DNA of 64,000 bases from a virus. Shown piece after piece: positions 1 to 11,203 of the stretch; position 1 is the first letter of the stretch, and every line of letters begins with the position of its first letter. Location of the stretch: IMG/VR virus record IMGVR_UViG_3300037882_002640, positions 30,811 to 94,810 of that record. The stretch is one strand, 5' to 3'. Both the position numbers and the translations under genes were made by a program. The notes under the pieces were generated by a model. It was not told the origin of the DNA and did not search any database. It saw only the letters and a list, made by a program, of their open reading frames with translations.

Positions 1-2
1 CG

Positions 3-3000
3 TCACTTAGTTATGATGCTTGGGTTAGAGGTGTAGTGGGGGAAAACTACAGTGATGCTAAGACTGCTTTTGATTTCTATGAGCAATCTAATTTTGTTAA
101 ATCACTAGTTGGCGCTGTGTCTTCTCTAAGAAGGAACAGACCCGCTGTTGGTGTGAGAACTTACGATGAAGGAGTCTACAAGACTAGTTACATAGGTGTA
201 AAAGAATCTGGAGCTCGTGCTGTACTTGAGAATGATATTATCAATGGTTTCATGAGGGCTAATGATAAGGCAGATAAGAAGATATTCAGTGACGAGATTC
301 TAAAAGAACTCGCTAATTTCAAGTTCAGTGAAGACTACGATACTACCTACAACCTTGCTAAAAGACTGCTCTTAACGTTTGGTATCAAGATTAAGAAGGG
401 AGATGCGTCTTCACTGGAACTTCAGAACTTCATAAAAAGATCTAAGACCGTTTTACCTAAGATAAACGAGAAGACTGACACCCCTTACAATGTTATTACC
501 AACGAATCTAGTTTAATTAGTTTGATTATTGAAGCTGCATCCACAACGGCTAATCTAGTCCAGCCTACCTCATTTATGCGGGGAGATGGTAAGAAAGCCT
601 TCTTGTGGGTTGATGCTTCGTATCAAACATCCATCCTCACATCTATTGTAAACTCGATAAACGGGTTGAAGGGTATGAGGACTAGGTACTTCAGTATCAA
701 CAAAGGAGAATTAAAGTCTACTTCCCCATTCCTTACGAACAATATATTCTTTAATGGCTTATCTAGGATATATTCATTTTTAGATCATGATTCTATAAAA
801 TGGAAGGGTAGAGAAGAGAACGCTAAGATTCTACATCGTGAGGGTCCAACAGAAGCCTTGATACGGGCATTTGATTTAGGTTTTATAAACAAGGCTGCTA
901 ATGGTGATACTTATATTCAATTCCTACCAATACCTTCTAATAGAAGAACTATTAATGGAGTTGAGGTAAGTAGGCTTTCACCTAAACAATTAGATTCTGC
1001 CTTAATGGGTTTAATCAAATCCCAAAAGAATCGACCTGAACCTACAGGTAAACTTGCTAACAATGATAACTACCTTAAGAATTACAAGAAATTTAATCTT
1101 CCTGGTCTAGATGGACTGGATGTCAACTCCCTTACTGAAGCAGAAGCTTTGAAGAAGTTGAAAGAAGCACTCGCAGAGATTAAGGAAGATTACAAGTCTA
1201 AAATACTTGAGTACCTTGTTCGGGAATCTACTGGAACTGAGGTTAGTGAATCTAATTTGCAGGTAGATGTTGACTCTTTACTAAGGACTTACACTAAGAT
1301 TAGTAGCAAGAAAGCTAACTTATCTAGAGCTGGTGAGTACCGTAAGAAATTAGCTGCATATAAAGCAGAGATTGATAAACTTAGTTTAGCTGGTGATACC
1401 GATGCAGCTTTAAAGATTACTGAAGAGGCTAATGAGTTTGTTAAGAGTAGAACCGCATCTCTAAATGATATTCTGGACACTGTGGTTGAGAATTTTGTAG
1501 CAAATCATGTTGTAAACTCTTATAACCTTTCTCAGATGCTTTATGGGGATGGCACCTTCTACAAATCAAAAGAAGATTTAACTAAACGTATTCAAGTATT
1601 TACTGCAACTGGTGATGTACCTATTGTAGACGAAGCGGATGGTTATCCACCAGTATCTAGGATTGGTGTAATTCAAGACATAGAATCTGCTTTGGAAGAG
1701 TTAGAAGATATGAGAGATGAGGCTGCTAGAGAAACAGTTAATGAAGCGGATGGGCAAGGATTCATGTTACCAGAGGCTTACGAACAGCTCGCAAAGGCTC
1801 GTGGTAGGCATACTGAAGATGACATTACTCTTAAGACAGTGTACTCATCAACTGATGAACTTGGCATACCAACCCTCCTCAAGTATTCCATCATTGTTCT
1901 TACTGACGAGCTTATTGGGTACAACGCTGGTAAACCTATTAATGTTGCCTTACACAACTTAAGGGAAGCAATGCGCAACCCTGCAGACGGTAAGGGGAGG
2001 TTAGACCAAGCTATATTTTCATCTGGTGTTAAATCAGGTGGTCCAAGCAATAAGAACCAGGCTAGGGTTAACATGGAGGACATGAGTATATCATTCCAAG
2101 ATTCTTCAATTATCAGTATTGACAATCGTCACTTTAGGTTCCAGTTGAATCCTGCGAGTGAAGTTGAGAAGACTGTGGCTAACCCGTCACAGATAACTGC
2201 CTTTATAGACAGCAATGGTATCAACCCAAACGAAGCTTATGAAGTACATAAGTTGAATGCAGGTATAATGGCTGTGGGTATGCGATTGATTTCACATAAG
2301 TTGGGTATATCAAGGAAAGGAAGACTTACCAAATCTTCAGAGAATGTAATGCGTAAAAGAGCAATACAAGCAAATGAAGGTATGACGGGTAAGGAATCTT
2401 TAGTGAATGCGTTAGCCGCTAAACGTAATGGTAAGTACTCCGTATCTCTTAACCTACCTATGATTGGAGATGGTCTGGTATCATCCTTAGCCTCTATTGT
2501 TTCTTCTTCTACAGTTGGATTTCGATTTCCAGGCTCTAAGCTTGTTCTTCAATCAGAATTCGGTACATATACCAATACTAAGGAGAAACTCAAGTTCAAA
2601 GATAAAGATGGCTTTACAGAAGTAATGCTTCCAGAAGTCTTCAGGGAGTTCCTGTCAGAAGGTGATGTAGTTGCTAATGATGCAATGGTTGGATTCCGTA
2701 TTCCATCCACAAACTACCACTCTGCTATTGCTCTAAGGGTAGTAGGATTCTATAAAGTTCCACCAGGTTCTGCAGGTAATATTGTGATTGCTCCTGCTGC
2801 ACTTGTGTTCTATCATGGTTCAGACTTTGACGTTGACTCTCTATTTCTTATTAAAAAGGATAAACTTAAAGAGGATATATCATTAGACACCATCATCTCC
2901 AAGTACACTAAAGACAAGACTTCCTTGAAGTTTAAGAAAGGGGATAGGATTGGCGCTGATAAGACTATAGATATGGTTGGAGGACTTAAGTTAACTGAGT

Positions 3001-6000
3001 ACTTAGAAAGACTCGTTGGTATAATCGACAATGCTATACAAAGTATTAGATCCTCAGATTCATCAGCAGCTGCTGCAATGGAAGATGATTTAAGGACAGT
3101 AGCCAGTATGTATAACATAGCTGCTCAAAACAGTATTGTGCATATACTCTCGTCTAACATTAGGAATATAAAGAACCGTAAGGATTTGCTAACTCCTATC
3201 TCTTTCGCTCGTGTGTCTAAAATGAAAGCAGATATTCTTAAGAATTTTATATCTGATTTTGATAACATTAAGAAAGATATACTATCCTCTGGGTTGGCTA
3301 CTAAAGAGGAATTGGAAGAGAAGAAGGAGTTGTTATTTACTGAAGGTATTGATGTTCTGGACAAGAAAGACTTAACACCTAAAGCGCAGGCATTAATAAA
3401 CAAGTACTCACTAAAGAGTGAGGATACTGTTATTGAAATGATTGCTAAGTTAGAAGCAACAAAAGAAGGTTTAGATGGAAGTAGGTTAAGTGGGACAGAG
3501 GCTGGAAGGTTAGTTAACCCTAAAGGAACCATGCACTCTCCAACTACCCAACTTCAAATACACTCTAATACTTACTCTGGTGTATCTCTAACGGGTGTAG
3601 CTGCCAATACAGGTAAGATTCTTTCTTATCTATTCTCTGCTGCCAGAATTCTTTCTATAAAGAAAGGAGATGTTATCCTAGAGTTTACTAGGGATGGTAA
3701 ATACTCATCAGAGCAGATGAGGGAGATGCTAAACTCACAAGACCTACCATCAATTAATTCTGCCTTAGCGTCTGGCTGGGAAATTGTTACAAGGGAAGAA
3801 CCTAAGTTGAAGGAAGGCTCACGGATTAAGTTCCTAAACCATACCTTTGACAGTTTATCTAGGAATGAAAAGAACTTGGATGGTACACCTAAGATGGCTT
3901 ACAAGTATGGGGATACTTTAATCAACATATTTGAAACTATTGATACGGTCATTAACTTAGCGATTGATAATGTTAAAGAGCAGAAATTATTCGTGCTCGG
4001 TATCACCAACTTTAACTCTAATGCTTTCCTCGCTGGAATATCTTTAGGTATCCCTCTTAACACAGTTGTGATGATGTTTAAGACTCCATTCATGGCGAAA
4101 GCTTCTTTATCCCCTCTAAATACCTCTAAGATGTCTAAAGACATGTTGAAAGAACTTTCAAACCTGGATATAAATGAAGTAATAAACATGGTTGAAGAGT
4201 ACTCACATTCACAGGTAGGGCAGTTTAAAACTGCTTTAGCTAATGGATTAGAAGCGGCTTTGAAGACTCTTAGTATAAATCCAGACTACTTAGAGCGCTC
4301 TTACTTGGGAGATTCTAATGTTGTAGGAGATTTCGTGTTAAATAGGTACGTAGGGAAGCTAAATGATTTAGGTACTGAGTTATATGATAACTCTGAATTG
4401 TTCTCTATACTACGAGGCATGCCTTCAACTAAAGAGGATATAGATACTGCTGTAGATGCAGGTCTAAAGTACCAAACTATTCAATCACTAGAGGCCACTA
4501 ATACAGACGACTCTATACGTGATCAGTTAAAGACACAAGTTATTAAGGAGAAGTTAGAAGCTATACGCTCATCTGATTTGTATAAAAATAGTTCACCTGT
4601 AAAACAATCTAGCCTAGAGGATTTATCTATAGTGGATAGTTTAATAGAAGCTGAGGTGGAGAGAAGGTACAATGCCACACTTGTAACTAAGATAGTTAGC
4701 AATAAAGTGGCTAAGAACTTCAGAACTAAACAAAACTCAGTATTTGAGGATCTCTCAGTATTTAATCTTCCCCATATGTTCCAAGCATGGAACATTGTTA
4801 AGAGATTGCAATATTTGATTGAGAACACATTTGCTTTGTACTCATCAGACTTGAAAGAATATGCAGATAAGATAGCAGATCATTTAGGTGTTACTTATGG
4901 GAAGGGCCCTCTACGCTACCTAGTAGCTAAAGAGTTCTTTAAGTTTATAACATCTGATATGAAAATTATTTTACCTTACGGGACAGTAGACTTTAAAGTA
5001 CCTAATAACATCACACAAGTTGTTATGAGTGAAAGAGGGGATACCACTCTATACGGCGCAGATGCTTGGGCTCATAACTTTACTAATAAGTTTGAGAACT
5101 TCAGAAAGCAGTATCCTGTTGAAAATGAGTTCCTAAAATCAGTTGAAGTAGTTTCAGACTTTAAAGGAAGAAAATCACTAAAGATTACTTCTGATAAGAC
5201 CACTAATCCTGAAACTATTCTTAAGATTAAGGAAGGAGTTCTTTCGTTACTACAAGAGGAGGAGATAACAGAACTAGGGGTAATTATAAGGCCTAGAGAA
5301 ATGGTACTTGATTTATTTAAGTATGCAGCTTTAAGTCAGGGTATGTTCTACTCTAGAACTGGCTTTGCTTTAGTATTCCCAGTAGTTTTCTCTGAGGCTT
5401 ACTCCAACCACTTAGATGACGCTTTAGATCGTGTGTTCTCACGAGACGAGAGAGGAAACATAAGTCCTCTTTACACTTCAGCTAATACCAGCAGACTGTT
5501 TAATACCTTTATGTACCAGTTAGTTAGAAATAATCCTGACATACTTCCTTACAGGAAAGGGGCTATAAAAACAGCTGGCTACACCAATGCTAAAGGGGAC
5601 TACAAGAGAATTTACACTGGAAACAAAGATGGAGTGTTTTTTGATTTGTCTTACCCTAATGCAGGTGATACCCCTCCTGTGTTTATAAGTGATTTTAATA
5701 AAGAAGTCTTTATGTTTGTCACTACTAAGAATGGTACGGACTATTATCGTAAGTTAACCTCAAAAAATAAACTCACCCTACACCAATTCCCCACTTATTA
5801 TGCTAAGAATGAGGAGCTTGATTTAAGTGTGTTCTCTGATCCAAACCTTGATGGACCTATGTTCGATGCTAAACTTCTACAGGGCAGAACAATTAACTAC
5901 CCTGTGGATAGGAAAGTAGTTTCAGAAGGAGATGTTGTTTATATACACGATTACTCTAATCCTAACCCAACTGAGATATCTACTAGCGTTGTAACCAATG

Positions 6001-6710
6001 TTGAGAAGACAGCAGGAGGGTACTCTATAACTATAGGTGAGAAGAAAAGTATGAGTTTATTGAAGGGAACATCAAAAGAAGTGTTATCTTTGTTACCTGT
6101 TTTAGCTTCGTCTAAGTTTATTGATACTCCCCTTAACATGGGGGCTAAGACCATTGGAGATACAAACTCTGATATTAACTTAGATTTAGCGAAGGGATTT
6201 GAGCATGTACTACAGGCTATTAAAGACCTTCCTGACGGCATATACAAAGCCTACAGAACACTATTTAATGGTTACTACGCTAACAACCCAACTGAGGCTA
6301 TAACTCTCGCTAAGGCCCTTTCTGCGAAGACTAGGACTAGGTTTGATATCTTAGATATTAGAGAAACTGTAACCCCGGAAGATGTTGTAAGCGATGAAGT
6401 TAGTTTCACACCAGAGATGTACAATGAAGATGGAATCTATTACTCTATTAAAAAATCAGAGTCTAAAAAGACTTCCACGCACACTAGAGAATACGCCTCT
6501 CTACAAGTAGGTAACATATACTTTGCTGGCATGTCAGATGGTAATCCTGTTTACTTCTTAGTAAGTTCCGAATCTACTAAGTCTAAGAAAGGGTTACTGT
6601 TAGATGGTGCAGTTGTACAGGCTCTTATTGATAATAACTATATAGTAGACTCACAATTCAATCCTGAAAACATAGAAAATGAACTGCAGAAATTAATTGA
6701 ATCTTGCTAA
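3..6710 (+). CDS. Giant crAss-like virion RNA polymerase, 5' end cut by window edge
   Basis: The reading frame is already open at base 3, so the gene begins outside the window and at least 2,235 codons lie inside. Near nt 2823-2837 it carries the acidic motif DFDVD within a hydrophobic context (YHGS before, SLFLI after). This matches the DFDxD/DxDGD-type metal-binding loop of the crAss-like phage RNA polymerases (phi14:2 gp66 type), in which Asp residues hold the catalytic metal of a double-psi beta-barrel polymerase. Known role of the family: packaged in the virion, injected, and transcribing early genes. The size (over 2,200 aa) fits. Trp codons are TGG only, there is no in-frame TGA, and it ends TAA overlapping the next start (TAATG). 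Function is assigned from motif, size and position; the rest of the sequence was not matched residue by residue. Confidence 0.85.
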   Translation, partial: SLSYDAWVRGVVGENYSDAKTAFDFYEQSNFVKSLVGAVSSLRRNRPAVGVRTYDEGVYKTSYIGVKESGARAVLENDIINGFMRANDKADKKIFSDEILKELANFKFSEDYDTTYNLAKRLLLTFGIKIKKGDASSLELQNFIKRSKTVLPKINEKTDTPYNVITNESSLISLIIEAASTTANLVQPTSFMRGDGKKAFLWVDASYQTSILTSIVNSINGLKGMRTRYFSINKGELKSTSPFLTNNIFFNGLSRIYSFLDHDSIKWKGREENAKILHREGPTEALIRAFDLGFINKAANGDTYIQFLPIPSNRRTINGVEVSRLSPKQLDSALMGLIKSQKNRPEPTGKLANNDNYLKNYKKFNLPGLDGLDVNSLTEAEALKKLKEALAEIKEDYKSKILEYLVRESTGTEVSESNLQVDVDSLLRTYTKISSKKANLSRAGEYRKKLAAYKAEIDKLSLAGDTDAALKITEEANEFVKSRTASLNDILDTVVENFVANHVVNSYNLSQMLYGDGTFYKSKEDLTKRIQVFTATGDVPIVDEADGYPPVSRIGVIQDIESALEELEDMRDEAARETVNEADGQGFMLPEAYEQLAKARGRHTEDDITLKTVYSSTDELGIPTLLKYSIIVLTDELIGYNAGKPINVALHNLREAMRNPADGKGRLDQAIFSSGVKSGGPSNKNQARVNMEDMSISFQDSSIISIDNRHFRFQLNPASEVEKTVANPSQITAFIDSNGINPNEAYEVHKLNAGIMAVGMRLISHKLGISRKGRLTKSSENVMRKRAIQANEGMTGKESLVNALAAKRNGKYSVSLNLPMIGDGLVSSLASIVSSSTVGFRFPGSKLVLQSEFGTYTNTKEKLKFKDKDGFTEVMLPEVFREFLSEGDVVANDAMVGFRIPSTNYHSAIALRVVGFYKVPPGSAGNIVIAPAALVFYHGSDFDVDSLFLIKKDKLKEDISLDTIISKYTKDKTSLKFKKGDRIGADKTIDMVGGLKLTEYLERLVGIIDNAIQSIRSSDSSAAAAMEDDLRTVASMYNIAAQNSIVHILSSNIRNIKNRKDLLTPISFARVSKMKADILKNFISDFDNIKKDILSSGLATKEELEEKKELLFTEGIDVLDKKDLTPKAQALINKYSLKSEDTVIEMIAKLEATKEGLDGSRLSGTEAGRLVNPKGTMHSPTTQLQIHSNTYSGVSLTGVAANTGKILSYLFSAARILSIKKGDVILEFTRDGKYSSEQMREMLNSQDLPSINSALASGWEIVTREEPKLKEGSRIKFLNHTFDSLSRNEKNLDGTPKMAYKYGDTLINIFETIDTVINLAIDNVKEQKLFVLGITNFNSNAFLAGISLGIPLNTVVMMFKTPFMAKASLSPLNTSKMSKDMLKELSNLDINEVINMVEEYSHSQVGQFKTALANGLEAALKTLSINPDYLERSYLGDSNVVGDFVLNRYVGKLNDLGTELYDNSELFSILRGMPSTKEDIDTAVDAGLKYQTIQSLEATNTDDSIRDQLKTQVIKEKLEAIRSSDLYKNSSPVKQSSLEDLSIVDSLIEAEVERRYNATLVTKIVSNKVAKNFRTKQNSVFEDLSVFNLPHMFQAWNIVKRLQYLIENTFALYSSDLKEYADKIADHLGVTYGKGPLRYLVAKEFFKFITSDMKIILPYGTVDFKVPNNITQVVMSERGDTTLYGADAWAHNFTNKFENFRKQYPVENEFLKSVEVVSDFKGRKSLKITSDKTTNPETILKIKEGVLSLLQEEEITELGVIIRPREMVLDLFKYAALSQGMFYSRTGFALVFPVVFSEAYSNHLDDALDRVFSRDERGNISPLYTSANTSRLFNTFMYQLVRNNPDILPYRKGAIKTAGYTNAKGDYKRIYTGNKDGVFFDLSYPNAGDTPPVFISDFNKEVFMFVTTKNGTDYYRKLTSKNKLTLHQFPTYYAKNEELDLSVFSDPNLDGPMFDAKLLQGRTINYPVDRKVVSEGDVVYIHDYSNPNPTEISTSVVTNVEKTAGGYSITIGEKKSMSLLKGTSKEVLSLLPVLASSKFIDTPLNMGAKTIGDTNSDINLDLAKGFEHVLQAIKDLPDGIYKAYRTLFNGYYANNPTEAITLAKALSAKTRTRFDILDIRETVTPEDVVSDEVSFTPEMYNEDGIYYSIKKSESKKTSTHTREYASLQVGNIYFAGMSDGNPVYFLVSSESTKSKKGLLLDGAVVQALIDNNYIVDSQFNPENIENELQKLIESC

Positions 6711-9700
6711 TGATTTGTCCAATAAATAAAAAAGTGGAGGGGCTTAAGGCTCCTCCACCTATTAAATCCCCATTAAGAGATTTAATAAAAGAACAACTCC
6801 TAACCTACAAAAAATATTTTAGGGAAAACTACCCAGAGCTTAAAGATGGTAATCTCACGAAGTCAATCAATTACTTCTATAACCCAGTAAAAGATTTGAG
6901 GGGCAGGGTAGCTGGTAATAATATTATTACCAACAATACGGTAGTTAGTATATTCCCTAAGGGAACTCCTGATACCAAACCTAACTCCAACTTAATTTTT
7001 GTTCTAGACATGATGAAGAGCAGGTTCAACTTCCCTTACATAATTGTCCATGAGCCTGAAAGTAATTTTAAAGGTAAGTACCTAAACATAGATGGGCAGA
7101 AGACTGTAGTAATAAACACAGCTCATGCAACTGATGATACTCCCTTCCATGAATACTTCCACCCATTTGTAAGGTTAATGAAGAATGAAAATCCTGAGTT
7201 GTTTAGCTTGATTGCTAAGGAAGCGTCCTTCTTAAAAATGGAAGAAGAGGAAGCGGTAACTGAATACTTAGGTAAGGTCGCAGCATCCACCTACCGTAAC
7301 AGTTTATTCCATAAGTTCATAGACTTTGTATCAAGAGTACTCTCTGAATATTTTGGGGTACCCTTTAGGTATAACCCATCTGATACTGTTAAGGAGCTTG
7401 TAGATAGATTGCTTGTTACTGGTGCTGATGTTAGTTCAGAGAACACACTCTCTGAAGCCTTCCAGCTTTTAAACACTATTGACAATACTACCGGTGTTTT
7501 ATCCAAAGAGGATAGACGTACTGATATCTTAGGTAAACTAAAATCCTTAACCAAAGACTTCACTACAGATGATACTACAGATTACTATACCTCACCCACT
7601 GGAACCTTTAGGCGCTTAACAAGTTTTGTATCTTCTAAAGAGAAAGGAGCATTTACAACTGTATTCGCTAACTTTAAGTCTTGGGATGCTAACCATAAAG
7701 CTGCTTTGAAGTATAAGGCAGAGAATCTAGATAAGTCCCAGAAGATAACAATCAATGGAACTGAACTTACATTTGATGAGCTTGTGCAAGCTTACGAATT
7801 AAATGAGAAGACCCCTATACTTATAGGTAAGCTCACACACGCCTATATAGAATACCTCTTAACTAAATCAAGAGAAGCTCTTGCTAAGACAGAATCTTAT
7901 GCTGCTGCCTTAGGTGTACCTTATATTGATTTAGATAAGCATCCTAATCTTCGTGAAATACATGATAACTTTGGAGAGATAGTTCGGCTATCTGGTATTA
8001 CAATAGGTGAAAAGCAAAGTAAGTTTGATGATAATATTGGTAGTGAAGTAACACTCAAGTCTGATATATTAAAGGATTCTGAAGGTTATAATCTTGCCTC
8101 CACAGCTGACTTGATAACTGAGAAGTTTAATGGTGATATAGGTCTTGTTGACTTCAAATCAGGTAATATCACATCTAACTACTCCACATCGATTTTTATG
8201 CCTCATGGAGCTAAATTTGGTGTTAGGGACACTAAACTTAATCACGCTTTCATGGAGTTAGCTCTCCGTGCTATAATGATTAAGGAGGCTAATCCTGACG
8301 CCAAATTCTCCTACCTACGAATTGTAAAGACTAGTAAATATGGCCATCATGAGATGTACGAGGGGGAATTAGAATTATTCCTAAACGTGATAGGCAACTA
8401 CTACAAGACTACTAATCCTTCAGTGTACGCCCAGTTAGAGGAGAAGGGATTACTTGATGTTAATAACTATCAAGGAACTTCAATGTCTTCCTTAAAGTAT
8501 TACTCTAAAATACAGGGTAAAAGCCGAGAAGAGTCAATAGCAATTATAAACTCTGAATTAGATAGATTACACTCTATACCATTTACTGGTAAGCAACCTG
8601 ACTATATTCGTGAAGGTATAAAGGAACTAACTGAAGTCCGTTTGGAACTAGAGGGTATAAAGGATATCAAAGCTGATTTGACTACTGATAAAGGTTTCAT
8701 GGCTAAAATCTCTACCTTATCCGATTTAGATAAGAAATCTATTAAGGGCTTGAATAAACTTTTAATAGAGGCAAGGGACAAAGAAACAAAAGAGGTTGGA
8801 ACTATTTTTAACCAGTGGGATAAACTTCTGGAAGATGTGTATGCAGAAAGACCTAACTATGGTAGTAAGAAACAAATGATAGGTAAAACTGCTGCTACTC
8901 TCTCAATACTTTTTGGTGTAGCTACTTTAAATCCTTTTATTCTAGGCATGGGCATAGCTGGGGCGTACGCAGTACGCAGGAGCATTCAGAATCCCAAAGA
9001 TGCTTTTGGATTTATGTATGTTAAATCAACCGATCCTGATAGGCCTGGATATTTCCTAAATAACACAGACTCCCATAATGGAGTCAAGTTAACTAAAGCT
9101 GAGAGATCTCTAAGAGATTACTACAAAGCAAAACTTGCTTCTCTTTACCAAGATAGTATGTCTGTCGTAGTGGATATGAAGGGTAGCATGGAGATAACTA
9201 AGGCGATGGCTATGAGAATGCCACCTACCTTACCTGACAACTTTATTGTTCGCCCTCCTAAGACATTGGATGAGTATAAAGCAGAATCAGAACTTCTCTC
9301 TTCCTTCTTTGGTGTAAAAGACTATCTCAAACACACAATGGCTGCTAATGTAGTTTCCCTGCTAGAGCGTGATGCAGGTATCTCCCAAAAAGATTCCCTC
9401 TACTATCCTGTAAAGAACTTCTATACTAGTGGTAAGGTAGTGGAATCAGAGATGCACTCATTTGATGCTGATCTAGGCTTTAAGATGATGGTTGGTAACT
9501 TAGTTCATAAGAAACACTTTGACACCCTTTACCCTGTGGCTCAAGGAGTTATTAATATAGTAGAGGATGCAACTACTCCAGATGGACGAAAAGCATTACC
9601 TAATATACTGGAGGCTTTGGATAGGCATGTAACCATGCAAGTACACAGTAAAACCTCTGAGGTTCGCTTTAGAAGCACTCCCATAACCATGAAGGTTGGT

Positions 9701-11068
9701 GATAAGCTATCCTCTATACTAGGCGTTCCTAAGGGAGAATATGAGGTTAACCAAGATAAGATTGCAAGAGCTTTAAAGACAGGTCTTGGCTTTACAACCA
9801 TGGCGTTCAAAACTGTAACTGCAACTAAGAACTTTGCGATTATATCCTTTACTAATGGTACTAAAATCCTCTCTCAATTCCTCTCTAAGAGATTTGGGGT
9901 AGAATCTAATGATGATGACTTTACTAAAGGAACTGCCTTAGCCTTAAAGGAGATGACTAATTATTGGAAGGATTGGATGTTAGGTAAACAGAAACAGAAT
10001 AAACTTTACCTCTTATCAGAACATTTAAATTGGATGCCAGATAACTTTGCTTATGGTAAGGCTAAGAATAACCTTCTTAGAGATATATCTAAACCAACTA
10101 TTGGGGGTACTGCCTATATGTTCCATAATTTCACTGAAACATATGGCGCTTTAACCCATCTTGCTGCTGCTCTTAACTCCTCTTTTGTGCTGGTGAATGG
10201 GAAGAAAACTTCTCTTTATGATGCTTATGATGTAGTTAATGGAGAAGTGGTTTGGAAAGGGGGTACTAGAGGTGTGAATACTCTAGGGCAAGAACTAACT
10301 GAGTTAGATGCTAATGAGGTTAAGTCCTTTAAGAGGATATACGAAAGAACCCAAGGTTCCTACCGAGCTGAGGAAAGAACTGCAATGGAATACCACATTT
10401 TAGGGCAGTTTGTGATGCAGTTTAAAAAGTACTTCTACACCTATGCTAAAAACCAGTTTCAATCTGAATTAGAAGATCCAACTATGGGCAGGTATGTAGC
10501 TAATAAGGATATTACCAGGCCTGATGGCCTAACTACTTTCGAGTGGGAGTCTGAGATAATGAAGGGAAGGTTAAACACTCTTGTTGGCTCTTTGATACTT
10601 GCAGGTAAGTCAGGTAAATTTATACGTGGCGGTAAGCAGGGAAAAGGCGATAAGAAAAGACTTGCTGAACTTCTCTCTACTGCTATATTCATGACCTTAC
10701 TCTACTGGCTGCTAGTAGGCTTTGATGACGATGAGGACGAATCTCCACGAGAAAGAATCTATCGCTCACTCATTTACGACATATCACAAGGTTTAAATGT
10801 TAGAGATTATTTGTCAACAGCTACTGAACCAGTAGTACTTTTTACCAGAGGTTCCCAACTTGTTAAAGCCACTCTTGATTTAATGACTGTGAGTGGGGAG
10901 ACTTCAAAAGGTAAATCAGACAGAAGGAAAGCGCGTAGAACCATTGAGAAGACAGTACCATTCTTATCTAATAAAGATATGATGACTGAACTTCTATCTA
11001 ATGCTAAAATAAAAAGCACAGAAAGTTTCTGGGATAAACTATTCACAGATTCAAGTACTAAGCGGTAA
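6710..11068 (+). CDS. Second giant virion-associated protein with zincin and PD-(D/E)XK motifs
   Basis: About 1,452 aa, starting at the ATG that overlaps the upstream TAA; an upstream TTG at 6704 is less likely. Residues 149-153 read HEYFH, the HExxH signature of zinc metallopeptidases, followed by an acidic EEEEAVTEY segment that could give the third ligand. Residues about 467-483 contain ADL, 13 residues, then DFK, a PD-(D/E)XK nuclease core. A hydrophobic stretch lies near residues 725-755 and another near the C-terminus (LLYWLLVGF) before acidic residues. In crAss-like genomes such giant proteins next to the polymerase are thought to be ejected capsid cargo. Protease and nuclease activities are inferred from motifs only. 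Confidence 0.6.
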   Translation: MICPINKKVEGLKAPPPIKSPLRDLIKEQLLTYKKYFRENYPELKDGNLTKSINYFYNPVKDLRGRVAGNNIITNNTVVSIFPKGTPDTKPNSNLIFVLDMMKSRFNFPYIIVHEPESNFKGKYLNIDGQKTVVINTAHATDDTPFHEYFHPFVRLMKNENPELFSLIAKEASFLKMEEEEAVTEYLGKVAASTYRNSLFHKFIDFVSRVLSEYFGVPFRYNPSDTVKELVDRLLVTGADVSSENTLSEAFQLLNTIDNTTGVLSKEDRRTDILGKLKSLTKDFTTDDTTDYYTSPTGTFRRLTSFVSSKEKGAFTTVFANFKSWDANHKAALKYKAENLDKSQKITINGTELTFDELVQAYELNEKTPILIGKLTHAYIEYLLTKSREALAKTESYAAALGVPYIDLDKHPNLREIHDNFGEIVRLSGITIGEKQSKFDDNIGSEVTLKSDILKDSEGYNLASTADLITEKFNGDIGLVDFKSGNITSNYSTSIFMPHGAKFGVRDTKLNHAFMELALRAIMIKEANPDAKFSYLRIVKTSKYGHHEMYEGELELFLNVIGNYYKTTNPSVYAQLEEKGLLDVNNYQGTSMSSLKYYSKIQGKSREESIAIINSELDRLHSIPFTGKQPDYIREGIKELTEVRLELEGIKDIKADLTTDKGFMAKISTLSDLDKKSIKGLNKLLIEARDKETKEVGTIFNQWDKLLEDVYAERPNYGSKKQMIGKTAATLSILFGVATLNPFILGMGIAGAYAVRRSIQNPKDAFGFMYVKSTDPDRPGYFLNNTDSHNGVKLTKAERSLRDYYKAKLASLYQDSMSVVVDMKGSMEITKAMAMRMPPTLPDNFIVRPPKTLDEYKAESELLSSFFGVKDYLKHTMAANVVSLLERDAGISQKDSLYYPVKNFYTSGKVVESEMHSFDADLGFKMMVGNLVHKKHFDTLYPVAQGVINIVEDATTPDGRKALPNILEALDRHVTMQVHSKTSEVRFRSTPITMKVGDKLSSILGVPKGEYEVNQDKIARALKTGLGFTTMAFKTVTATKNFAIISFTNGTKILSQFLSKRFGVESNDDDFTKGTALALKEMTNYWKDWMLGKQKQNKLYLLSEHLNWMPDNFAYGKAKNNLLRDISKPTIGGTAYMFHNFTETYGALTHLAAALNSSFVLVNGKKTSLYDAYDVVNGEVVWKGGTRGVNTLGQELTELDANEVKSFKRIYERTQGSYRAEERTAMEYHILGQFVMQFKKYFYTYAKNQFQSELEDPTMGRYVANKDITRPDGLTTFEWESEIMKGRLNTLVGSLILAGKSGKFIRGGKQGKGDKKRLAELLSTAIFMTLLYWLLVGFDDDEDESPRERIYRSLIYDISQGLNVRDYLSTATEPVVLFTRGSQLVKATLDLMTVSGETSKGKSDRRKARRTIEKTVPFLSNKDMMTELLSNAKIKSTESFWDKLFTDSSTKR

Positions 11069-11084
11069 TCCCCTAGTAAAAAAT

Positions 11085-11118
11085 AAACCCCCATGACTAA
11101 TCAAAGTCATGGGGGTTT
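11085..11118. terminator. Bidirectional rho-independent terminator between convergent gene blocks
   Basis: A perfect 11-bp stem (CCCCCATGACT with AGT CATGGGGG) around a 6-nt loop is flanked by AAA on the left and TTTT on the right, so it can terminate on both strands. It lies exactly where the rightward giant genes meet the leftward block. Confidence 0.93.
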
Positions 11119-11203
11119 TGTGTTTTGGGGGTGTAGTTAGTTGATTACACCTGATAAGCAGGCAACGCTGAAGAAGAATGCCCAGATTTGCTCAAATCCC
11201 GCA

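Noticed and set aside
1289-10692. Long minus-strand frames opposite the giant rightward genes
   Set aside because: They mirror codon patterns of the real genes, lack start contexts and are not ordered as an operon.
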